From: Paenilisteria newyorkensis
GTDB taxonomy: Bacteria; Bacillota; Bacilli; Lactobacillales; Listeriaceae
DNA length: 64,000 nt
Assembly (NCBI RefSeq): GCF_000766145.1
Contig: NZ_JNFB01000009.1
Span: forward strand, 1-64,000
Reading direction: 5' to 3'
A program made the position numbers and the translations under genes. Every line of letters begins with the position of its first letter. Position 1 is the first letter of the stretch. Positions 52,807 to 59,744 of this stretch are shown here, piece after piece. The notes below the pieces were generated by a model. That model was given only the letters and a program-made list of their open reading frames with translations, made no database searches and was not told the DNA's origin.

Positions 52807-54761
52807 TACATCCCATCCTTTATTAAATGCTCATATATTTCCTCAGCCGTCTCAAGCGTCATCAGCTTTTCCAGCCACTTTTTATTATCAATATAATTGT
52901 AAAATTGCTCGTATACCGCGTCTAAATTTAAACCATTATTCTCGGTCAGCGCGATGAAAAATATTTTATCAACGTCCACCAGTCCCCATTTCACTGGTTT
53001 CTTGAGTGTCGCAATGACGATCGCCGACTTCTTAATCAGCGCTGGATCCGCGTGCGGCGTCGCCATGTCATCAAACGATGTGAACGACAATTCCTCCCGC
53101 AAAAGGGCGCTCTTCACAATGCCCGGCTTCGCGATATCACGCGCAATCAGCATCTCGCCAATCTCGGTAATCGCCGCTTCCATCGTCGTAACCTCCAACC
53201 CCGCTAAAATATGTTCGGGCTGGATTAAATCTAAAAACGGCTGACTCACATTCTTCTTTCGGCGCTTCACCTTGTCCATATGCCGCTCCACTTGTTGCAA
53301 GTCCTCCTTGTTCATCATCGGGCTCACGACAATACTTGGCACCGTTTCCAGTTCGAGATAAATCGTGCTAATAACGAGATCCACATCAACGTCCGACTCC
53401 ATCATCGCTTGCACGGATAGGATTTTTTCAATCTGAATCATCGGGAAATATTTCTTAATTCTGGCGGCAAGCAATCTCGATGAACCCAGGCCAGTACTGC
53501 ACACAAGCACCACCCGAATTAGATCAGGGAAGGAACGCATTCGCTCGTGATACGCCTCGAAATGAAGCGCGATATAAGCCGTTTCATCTTCATTCACTTG
53601 CACCTCGTATTTCGCCTCCACCTCCGTTTTCAAATACAGCGCTTCCTCAAACGCTCGCGGGAAGTTTTGCTTAATTTTACTGAGGTACGGATTTTTAAAA
53701 TTCATGCCGAGCTTCAATCGATTAATCGCCGACTTCACGTGTGTCGCCAAGCCTTCTAGCAACTCTTGATCATATTCCGTTTCCGCCAAACATGCCGTCA
53801 CAAATTCCGATACATCATCTTGCACTTGGTTGCTGAGAAACCTGTTATTTCGTTGATTGTAAGCCGCTGCGAGGTGAATCTGAATATAGCCAATTTCAAA
53901 ATCAGGAATCGTGATATCCAGTCGCGTTTCAAGCATCTCGACAAGCGTTTCCGTGTTTTGTTGTTGGGAATCCAGCGCATCTTTCATCAGACTGTTCACC
54001 TGATTTCCAACGTACTCTTTTTTGCGAATCCGTTCTACCGCAATGGCTAGGTGAATCACAATCGATTGGAAAGCATAGTCGGTAAACGCGAAATCATACG
54101 TCTCACTGAACTCGCGCACAATCGAGATAATCTCTTTTAAACCCTCTTCTGGAAAAATTCCGGTCACATCCGCTTGAATCGTATCGAAAGCTTGGAGCAC
54201 CTTCTCGCCTTCTTGTTTCAAATACCAGTTGTTGCCCCAAAAATTGTGGATAAACTTCGACGTCAAGGCGCGCTTTTCTTGTTCGTTGATGCGGAGTTTC
54301 ATACCCTTACTCGGCTTTTTATAGAGCGTCACGCCTTCTTTTGCAAGTATTTTCGTCACTTCGATCATGTCTTTTTCAATCGTTCCGCGGCTGATGTAGA
54401 GCGCTTCGGAAAGCTCCTGAATCGTCACGTAATCGCTTGCTTTTAGTAACGTACTGAAAATGTAAATCACGCGCTCTTCTTTTGTGGAAGGAACGAGGCT
54501 CACTTGGTTGCCTAGGAAACGGGTGACTTGCGCCAAGTCCTCGCTATTCCCGTCAATATAGACGCCGACTTTCGGTTTACGAACGACCGTCATGCCGAAT
54601 TCTTTTAGGAACTGATCGATTTCTTTCAAGGAATTGGATACTGTTTTTTCGGAGAGACTTAAGTGATCCGCAATGTCTCCCACACGTGTCTGGCCTGCTT
54701 TCATTAAAAACTGAATGATATTCTTTTCGCGATTTGCAATCATTTTAGTTACCGCTTTCAT
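52806..54761 (-). CDS. PRD-containing transcriptional activator (MtlR/LicR-type, BglG family)
   Basis: 651 residues. N-terminal winged HTH pair (TRVGDIADHLSLSEKTVSNSL; VTIQELSEALYISRGTIEKDM), two PRD domains (about 190–400, with conserved His in VIHLAIAVERI and IQIHLAAAYN), an EIIB-like domain (VLVCSTGLGSSRLLAARIKKYF) and a C-terminal EIIA domain (FDDMATPHADP). Phosphorylation of PRD, EIIB and EIIA residues ties activity to sugar supply. It heads the operon it presumably activates, divergent from the GlcU-like gene. AAAGGAA precedes the ATG. Confidence 0.92.
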   Translation of the reverse strand: MKAVTKMIANREKNIIQFLMKAGQTRVGDIADHLSLSEKTVSNSLKEIDQFLKEFGMTVVRKPKVGVYIDGNSEDLAQVTRFLGNQVSLVPSTKEERVIYIFSTLLKASDYVTIQELSEALYISRGTIEKDMIEVTKILAKEGVTLYKKPSKGMKLRINEQEKRALTSKFIHNFWGNNWYLKQEGEKVLQAFDTIQADVTGIFPEEGLKEIISIVREFSETYDFAFTDYAFQSIVIHLAIAVERIRKKEYVGNQVNSLMKDALDSQQQNTETLVEMLETRLDITIPDFEIGYIQIHLAAAYNQRNNRFLSNQVQDDVSEFVTACLAETEYDQELLEGLATHVKSAINRLKLGMNFKNPYLSKIKQNFPRAFEEALYLKTEVEAKYEVQVNEDETAYIALHFEAYHERMRSFPDLIRVVLVCSTGLGSSRLLAARIKKYFPMIQIEKILSVQAMMESDVDVDLVISTIYLELETVPSIVVSPMMNKEDLQQVERHMDKVKRRKKNVSQPFLDLIQPEHILAGLEVTTMEAAITEIGEMLIARDIAKPGIVKSALLREELSFTSFDDMATPHADPALIKKSAIVIATLKKPVKWGLVDVDKIFFIALTENNGLNLDAVYEQFYNYIDNKKWLEKLMTLETAEEIYEHLIKDGM

Positions 54762-54819
54762 TTCATATTTCCTTTCCCTGACCTTATTCTATTACAAAGC
54801 TTCCTTACCGAAAACTACG

Positions 54820-54848
54820 AAAATTACCGCATTGAATACCGTAATTTT
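54820..54848. promoter_or_regulatory. Candidate operator of the PTS regulator
   Basis: Inverted repeat AAAATTAC (54820–54827) / GTAATTTT (54841–54848), part of three ACCG-containing units (TTACCG, TTACCG, ATACCG). It lies in the 157-base divergent region between the activator and the GlcU-like transporter. Confidence 0.45.
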
Positions 54849-54918
54849 GGGATATTGCCGAGTCATCGTGCGCGTGATAAGTTTAAGTGGCATTATTAAA
54901 GATGAGAGGAAGCTTATT

Positions 54919-55776
54919 ATGTTGATTTATTTCGTTGCCTTATTACCGGTTCTTGGTTGGGGTTTTATGCCCATCATTGCGAACTTACGAAAAAGCACCC
55001 CGGAGGAACAATTACTCGGGACGTCGATTAGCGCGCTTCTGTTCGCATGTATTCTATTTTGGATTGTATCGCCCGAAATCACGATTAGTTCATTTATCGT
55101 CAGTTTCGTGTCGGGTATTTTTTGGAGTTTTGGCCAACTACTGCAATTTAAAGGAATCGCCACGTCTAGTGTCGCCAAGGCGATGCCGATTTCCAATGGG
55201 ACACAACTCGTTGGCGCTACACTATTTGCCGTCCTCATTTTTCAGGAATGGCAGACGGCGAGCGCGGTTGTAATTGGTATTTTTGCAGTGCTTGTCATTT
55301 TGGTTGGAGTGGTCATGACCGGTTTTCAAAAACAGGGGAATCAAATCAAGGAGTCGGTTTCCATTCATGTCTACGCTATCGTTATTCTATCTTCCTTCTT
55401 TTTAACGCTTTACGTCGTGACAAACCAGCTATTTCACGTGACTGGTTTCGCTATCATCTTACCACAAGCCGTCGGGATGCTGACATGCGCCATTGGCATT
55501 AATTTAGCGAAAAAATCTGCCATTTCCCGCAAAAATGTGACATTCAACTTGCTGACGGGACTATCGTGGTCGATCGCGAACCTTGGCATGTTCCTCGCAA
55601 CCGCTGTGCTTGGCGTAGCAACGAGTTTCTCGATTTCACAAGCGTGTGTGATTGTGGCGACGATTGGCGGAATTCTGATTTTCAAGCAAAAAAAGAGCCC
55701 ACTCGAGTGGACGTTTATACTTTCGGGGATTGGGTTGATTATGGTTGGGGTTGTGTTGCTGAGTTTGTTGAAATGA
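54919..55776 (+). CDS. Glucose/ribose uptake protein-like transporter (GRP family, GlcU/RbsU)
   Basis: 285 residues from the ATG at 54919 (MLIYFVALLPVLGWG), with AGAGGA eight bases upstream; the longer frame from 54715 runs through the opposite gene. Ten membrane helices of the DMT fold and GRP-type motifs (PVLGWGFMPIIANLRKSTPEEQLLGTS, GIFWSFGQLLQFKGI, PISNGTQLVGATLF, GLSWSIANLGMFLAT). The family imports glucose or ribose by proton symport. It is divergent from the PTS operon; the sugar is not determinable from sequence. Confidence 0.88.
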   Translation: MLIYFVALLPVLGWGFMPIIANLRKSTPEEQLLGTSISALLFACILFWIVSPEITISSFIVSFVSGIFWSFGQLLQFKGIATSSVAKAMPISNGTQLVGATLFAVLIFQEWQTASAVVIGIFAVLVILVGVVMTGFQKQGNQIKESVSIHVYAIVILSSFFLTLYVVTNQLFHVTGFAIILPQAVGMLTCAIGINLAKKSAISRKNVTFNLLTGLSWSIANLGMFLATAVLGVATSFSISQACVIVATIGGILIFKQKKSPLEWTFILSGIGLIMVGVVLLSLLK

Positions 55777-55822
55777 CCTATGTTTCAATTTAAAGGCTTT
55801 GGAACAAAAAAACTTCCGTAGA

Positions 55823-55858
55823 CAGAGTATATACAATGTATATACTCTGTGTTATAAT
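55823..55858 (+). promoter_or_regulatory. Promoter and palindromic operator of mazEF
   Basis: A 27-bp perfect dyad, 12-bp arms CAGAGTATATAC / GTATATACTCTG around AAT (55823–55849), sits on the −35 to spacer region of a promoter with −10 TATAAT (55853–55858). This is a natural site for autorepression by the antitoxin. Confidence 0.75.
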
Positions 55859-55886
55859 GAGATTATCAATGAAGGAGGTAATTGCT

Positions 55887-56129
55887 ATGACCACAGTTAG
55901 TATTAAAAAGTGGGGAAACAGTAAAGCTGTTCGCCTTCCAAATAATATTTTAAACGCGCTAAATATTCACGAGAATGATGACCTTTCTGTTGAAGTTGTT
56001 GACAATAAAATAATCCTTACCAAAACAGTTGCTGATTTGACTATCGAAGATTTATTCGCCAATTACCAAGGTGAGCCTTTTCAATCTGAACTACAAGACT
56101 TTGAACCAATCGGTGACGAAAAATGGTGA
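55887..56129 (+). CDS. mazE: MazE-like antitoxin (AbrB/SpoVT fold)
   Basis: 80 residues from the ATG at 55887 (MTTVSIKKWGN), with AAGGAGG eight bases upstream. KKWGNSKAVRLPNNILNALNI… is the swapped-hairpin AbrB DNA-binding domain of MazE; the acidic C-terminus (LQDFEPIGDEKW) would bind the toxin. It overlaps the toxin gene by seven bases (ATGGTGA). It neutralises MazF and probably represses the operon. Confidence 0.92.
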   Translation: MTTVSIKKWGNSKAVRLPNNILNALNIHENDDLSVEVVDNKIILTKTVADLTIEDLFANYQGEPFQSELQDFEPIGDEKW

Positions 56130-56461
56130 GGCAAGGCGATATCATCAAGATCAACCTAAACCCTAAGCAAGGGCATGAACAGCAAGGTTATCGCCCCTAC
56201 ATTTGTCTTAGTCATCGCCTAGTAAGCGAACATGCAAATATCGCCATCTTTGCTCCCATAAGTAATACCCCACGATCATATCCTCTTTATGTACCCTTAA
56301 TTGATACGGAGACAACAGGAAAAGTATTGCTAGATCAGCTGGTCACCATTGATTATAATGCTCGCAAATATAATTATGTAGAAACAGTATCTGATCATTT
56401 GCTAAATAAGCTTCTAAAATCCGTGAAAGTTATTTTCCAAAAGAATGCGTCCAGTAAATGA
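56123..56461 (+). CDS. mazF: MazF/PemK-family endoribonuclease toxin
   Basis: 112 residues, normal length. RQGDIIKINLNPKQGHEQQGYRPYICLS is the conserved MazF beginning with the G-x-E/Q-Q-x-G-x-RP loop; the conserved Arg and Ser/Thr of the active site are present (RPYICLS, VLLDQLVTIDY). MazF cleaves RNA at short motifs. Translationally coupled to mazE. The pair is complete and apparently intact. Confidence 0.93.
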   Translation: MVRQGDIIKINLNPKQGHEQQGYRPYICLSHRLVSEHANIAIFAPISNTPRSYPLYVPLIDTETTGKVLLDQLVTIDYNARKYNYVETVSDHLLNKLLKSVKVIFQKNASSK

Positions 56462-56578
56462 TAGCAGGATCTTTATACGTACGCGCTAGTTTATCTGAGT
56501 AAACAAAAAAGCTTCTATTACGTCTCTCTTCACAGTTAAAAATATGAGAAAGCTGTTACTACACGCGTGCTTACATCG

Positions 56579-56626
56579 AAAAATACGTATCAAAAATCTA
56601 ATATCAGATTTTTGATACGTATTTTT
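56579..56626. terminator. Very strong bidirectional terminator after mazEF
   Basis: A 21-bp perfect stem, arms 56579–56599 and 56606–56626, with a 6-base loop and A5/T5+ flanks. It lies about 120 bases after mazF and before a convergent remnant frame. Confidence 0.9.
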
Positions 56627-56669
56627 TACTTCTGAGGAACTTTTGTCTCAGCTTCTGGTAACGATAGTA

Positions 56670-56843
56670 TTAAATCAGAGTCAAGAGCGCAAATACAGCT
56701 GTTGTCATCAACGACATTAGCATCGGGAATGGGTATCCAGTCGTGAATGCTACATACAAAAAGCAACCAAAGAAAAATATCATATCTATAACTGAACCTA
56801 CATTTGAGTTGATAACCCCCACACTATCCAATTCCTTTTCATT
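56670..56843 (-). other. Possible membrane-protein remnant
   Basis: 57 codons open without an ATG near the beginning. They encode two hydrophobic stretches (SVIDMIFFFGCFLYVAFTTG; MLMSLMTTAVFALLTLI). No RBS is clear. It may be the C-terminal relic of a small membrane protein. The rest of the 511-base gap 56462–56972 holds only the terminator above and nothing else I recognise. Confidence 0.35.
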
Positions 56844-56972
56844 TTATTTGCATCAATAATCTATTCTAACATTTTTCTATGCTGTTTTTATCTATGCAAA
56901 AAGCACCTCCTGTGGCTTCATGCTAGATGAATGCAACAAGTGATGCTTTGCCATATTGGTTTATCGATCCAA

Positions 56973-57344
56973 TCATTTCGGAGTGAAGTATGCGTATGAT
57001 TTGTATGTTTGTTTGTTGTATTTCACGACGATTTCGATTTTTACTTTGTAGCCTTTTGTTGCTGTGCTAATGTTGAATTTCTTAGGTGTGCCAACTTTTC
57101 CAGAGATGTATGTTTTTTTAGATTTGTAGAAGATAGTTCCTGTGTACGCTGTATTTTTAGGTACACCTGCTACATTCAGCGTAACATTGGTGCGTTGTTT
57201 TGGTGTCGTTGTGCTTAGTGATACTTTGACTGGGTTTTTAACTGCCGCTTCTGCTTGGATGCTCGAAACGCCTGTAACTCCCGCTGAAACTGGTGATAGG
57301 ACAACCAAGACTGCCATTAGAAATAACGCTATTTTATTTTTCAT
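56973..57344 (-). CDS. Small secreted Ig-like hypothetical protein
   Basis: 123 residues. Signal peptide to about 34 (SSIQAEAA), then one basic beta-rich domain (KVSLSTTTPKQRTNVTLNVAGVP, TYTGTIFYKSKKTYISGKVG-like, KIEIVVKYNKQTYKSYAYF). GGGGAAA precedes the ATG. Family not recognised. Monocistronic. Confidence 0.7.
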   Translation of the reverse strand: MKNKIALFLMAVLVVLSPVSAGVTGVSSIQAEAAVKNPVKVSLSTTTPKQRTNVTLNVAGVPKNTAYTGTIFYKSKKTYISGKVGTPKKFNISTATKGYKVKIEIVVKYNKQTYKSYAYFTPK

Positions 57345-57580
57345 CGACGTGTTTCCCCTCTTTATTTAAGTATTATTTTTGATAAACCAATACATGACTT
57401 ATATTACCATGATTGCTCGTATTCTCAAAATTTAACTTCGATTGGGTGCACACAATTTTGTTTTTCCGGGATTTTTAATTTGTGTTCAACGTAGGAAAAA
57501 CAGGGATCGATTTGTGCTATGCTTAATATGCCGTCTACCTCCAGAGACGAGTATTACTTCTGGGGAGGGGGGGTGTCATT

Positions 57581-57685
57581 ATGTTTATCATCATAACAAT
57601 CCTTGCTCCTATCATTGTTGGTTGTGTCCTTGCAATCTTCAATCGTTGGCTAGAGGCTCGAGCTAAGGAAAATAAAAAACAGTAG
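57581..57685 (+). CDS. Fst-family type I toxin (34 aa)
   Basis: MFIIITILAPIIVGCVLAIF then NRWLEARAKENKKQ: a hydrophobic helix with the API-I/V-x-G motif, a W and a charged tail, as in Fst/Lpt/YhzE-type holin-like toxins. A very strong SD (GGGGAGGGGGGG) stands seven bases before the ATG, and an extended −10 (TGCTATGCT, near 57509–57517) lies upstream. CCGTCTAC (about 57531) and GTAGACGG (about 57683) can pair within the mRNA, a common way to delay toxin translation. A convergent antisense RNA is annotated below. Confidence 0.85.
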   Translation: MFIIITILAPIIVGCVLAIFNRWLEARAKENKKQ

Positions 57686-57702
57686 ACGGTATTATCTAGC
57701 CC

Positions 57703-57772
57703 AAAAAGAAACCCCTGTCTCCTCCACGAGATAGGGGTTTCGCTATTGGTATCACTCTGTTTATCATCAACT
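57703..57772 (-). ncRNA. Antisense RNA (RNA II-like) of the Fst-type locus
   Basis: The minus strand has −35 TTTACG, 17-base spacer and extended −10 TGATATAAT (−10 at 57784–57779), so transcription should start near 57772. It ends at a terminator with an AAACCCC stem (57709–57740) plus T5. The predicted 5' end carries the complement of TGTTTATCATCA (57758–57769), a 12-base direct repeat of the toxin start region (57582–57593), so it would pair with and block the toxin start codon. Confidence 0.75.
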
Positions 57773-57822
57773 ACCTTGATTATATCATGGAAATCGGTAT
57801 CCGTAAAATAAAATTAGGAATC

Positions 57823-57850
57823 AAAAAAACTGGCCGCGGCCAGTTTTTTT
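57823..57850. terminator. Perfect palindromic terminator
   Basis: A 28-bp perfect palindrome, A7-CTGGCCG / CGGCCAG-T7. It ends the minus-strand 33-residue gene, overlapping its stop codon. Confidence 0.9.
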
Positions 57851-57950
57851 ATGCGCTGAAATAAAATAAGTTTGCTAATACTGCAATCAATGTCCCTAAA
57901 AGACAAATTCCCACTAAAACGATTAGCGTCCATACTAATTTGCGGTTCAT
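57849..57950 (-). CDS. Small single-pass membrane peptide (33 aa)
   Basis: MNRKLVWTLIVLVGICLLGT… ending LFYFSA: one long hydrophobic helix with a short basic N-terminus. GGGGTGA lies five bases before the ATG and a strong terminator overlaps the stop, which supports expression. Size and layout resemble small membrane toxins or regulatory peptides, but no family motif is seen. Confidence 0.6.
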   Translation of the reverse strand: MNRKLVWTLIVLVGICLLGTLIAVLANLFYFSA

Positions 57951-57989
57951 TCGAATCACCCCACGTTTTTTTTGCCACCGATGCGCGCT

Positions 57990-59534
57990 TTATCTGTTAT
58001 TTGTTTCTATCTTACCATTTACTTGACGTTTTTGCCAGTCAATTAGGCGCTCGTAACTTCCCATTAGTTGTGTCGTGATTTGTTGAAAAATTGGTTTGAG
58101 TTCATTGTAAATCGCGACATTCTTGGGATTCGGTTGGTAGACATGTGTTGGTGGCAGTTTTTTCGGGAGCTCAAGGGTTGGTAAAATTTCTAAGGAATGT
58201 AGCGCGATGATTGCGGCGCCTAGGCTCGAGCCTTCGATTGTGTGGGGGACGATGACTTCGCGGTCGAAAACATCGGCGACGAGTTGGCACCAAACCGGAT
58301 GTTGGGAGAGGCCGCCGGTGACGTGAATTTTGTCGTGCGGGTCGCTCATCACTTCGTAAACGTGTGCTAAATTAAATGCGATGCCTTCTAAAATGGCGCG
58401 GATGAAGTGGGCGCGTTGATGGTTAATGGTGAGTCCGACGAAGCTGCCGCGGATTTGGTCGGTCCAATAGGGTGCGCGTTCGCCTAGTAAATACGGCTGG
58501 AAAAGGAGACCGTTTGCGCCGGGCGGTGTTTGGTTGGTGCTATTGATGAATCCGGTGAAATCGTTTGCTACGCGCTGGGCGTCTGTGCCGAATTGTTCTA
58601 GTCCCCAGGCGAGGACGGCACCACCATTGTTTACTGCGCCGCCTTGTACGAAGTAGCCGTTCGCGACGCCGTAGCAAAAGGTTCGTTGCCAATCATCGAC
58701 GTGGTATGTTTTTGTAAGTTTGCGAACTGCGCCGCTTGTTCCGACGGTGAGCGTGACATCGTGTTCGCCGACGGAGCCGATGCCGACATTGGCAAGCGCG
58801 CCGTCACTGCTTCCTATGATGAAAAGTGTGTCTTCTGCGATGACGCTGAGCGCTTCTTTCCACGCTGGCTGGATGCCTTGAAAGGAATGCGATTCTGCGA
58901 CCACTTTTGGCAATTGTGATGCTGTGATTTGCGTAATGTCGAGCGCGAGCGGTTCCCAGTCATGCGTCAACATGTTGTAGAGTCCTGACGCAGAAGCCGA
59001 CGCCTCGTCAATCACGTATTCGCCGAACAGCGCGTGCCAAACATAACTTTTTATCCCGATATACTGAGCCGTTTTCGCCACGACATCCGGAAAATCATCG
59101 TGCAACCAGCAGAGTTTCGCGAAAGGGCTCATCGGATGAATCGGCGTCCCCGTTTTCTCATACACTTGATGCAAGTAAAAATCGCGCTTTCGGCGTTCCA
59201 AAGCCTCGCCACTGCGCTGATCCGCCCACGTAATGCAATTCGTGAGCGGTTCGCCGTCCGCGTCCACCGCAATCAAACTATGCATCGCCGCGCTAAAAGA
59301 AATCGCCCGCAAAGCTTGCGCGTCCACGCCCGCCGTCTCTACCACAGCCCGAATCGCGTCCACAACCGCATCCAGAATCACACGCGGCTCCTGCTCCGCC
59401 ATTCCCAAATCATTCGTCAGCAACGGATAGCCTCGCGATTCCCGCGCCACCAGCTCCCCACTCGCATCAAAAATCACCGCTTTCGTGCTCGTCGTCCCAA
59501 TATCGACGCCCATTACATAAACCAAATTTTCCAT
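57990..59534 (-). CDS. FGGY-family carbohydrate kinase, gluconokinase-like
   Basis: 514 residues from the ATG at 59534 (MENLVYVMGVDIG), preceded by GAGGGTGA; the frame opens at 59570. ATP-phosphate motif MGVDIGTTSTKAVIFD, EQEP, ITWADQRS, SSDGALANVGIGSV, PYLLGERAPYW, and HVTGGLSQHPVWCQLVADVF give FGGY kinase; similarity in length and motifs is greatest to GntK. It phosphorylates gluconate (or another sugar acid/ketose) in the cytosol. No gluconate permease or gntZ-like gene adjoins, so the substrate is uncertain. Confidence 0.85.
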   Translation of the reverse strand: MENLVYVMGVDIGTTSTKAVIFDASGELVARESRGYPLLTNDLGMAEQEPRVILDAVVDAIRAVVETAGVDAQALRAISFSAAMHSLIAVDADGEPLTNCITWADQRSGEALERRKRDFYLHQVYEKTGTPIHPMSPFAKLCWLHDDFPDVVAKTAQYIGIKSYVWHALFGEYVIDEASASASGLYNMLTHDWEPLALDITQITASQLPKVVAESHSFQGIQPAWKEALSVIAEDTLFIIGSSDGALANVGIGSVGEHDVTLTVGTSGAVRKLTKTYHVDDWQRTFCYGVANGYFVQGGAVNNGGAVLAWGLEQFGTDAQRVANDFTGFINSTNQTPPGANGLLFQPYLLGERAPYWTDQIRGSFVGLTINHQRAHFIRAILEGIAFNLAHVYEVMSDPHDKIHVTGGLSQHPVWCQLVADVFDREVIVPHTIEGSSLGAAIIALHSLEILPTLELPKKLPPTHVYQPNPKNVAIYNELKPIFQQITTQLMGSYERLIDWQKRQVNGKIETNNR

Positions 59535-59579
59535 CCACGTCACCCTCAATTTTTCCTCATTTGTCCCCAATTATAACGA

Positions 59580-59609
59580 TAAAAAAAGCGGAGTCAAGGT
59601 TTAGCCCTC
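59580..59609. repeat. 30-bp repeat, truncated terminator copy
   Basis: Identical for 30 bases (TAAAAAAAGCGGAGTCAAGG…CCCTC) to 62541–62570. Here the right half of the hairpin (CCCGCTT) is missing, so it cannot form the terminator. Confidence 0.9.
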
Positions 59610-59683
59610 CATCCTACAATTTGTGAACACATGGGCCAGTTTTCGGTTTCATTATGTAGCATTCATTCTTGACATACAAAACA

Positions 59684-59711
59684 AGATGAAGAGCATTGCC
59701 ACTCTTCACCT
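59684..59711 (-). terminator. Terminator after the M60 gene
   Basis: Stem TGAAGAG/CTCTTCA (59687–59693 with 59702–59708) with T-rich sequence (CTTGTTTTGT) on the minus strand, 34 bases past the stop. Confidence 0.6.
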
Positions 59712-59744
59712 TCATTTTCACTTAACATATAGTTCAATTAGCAA

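Noticed and set aside
54715..54918. 68-residue N-terminal extension of the GlcU-like transporter
   Set aside because: It runs through the 5' end of the opposite PRD regulator and has no RBS, whereas the ATG at 54919 has one.
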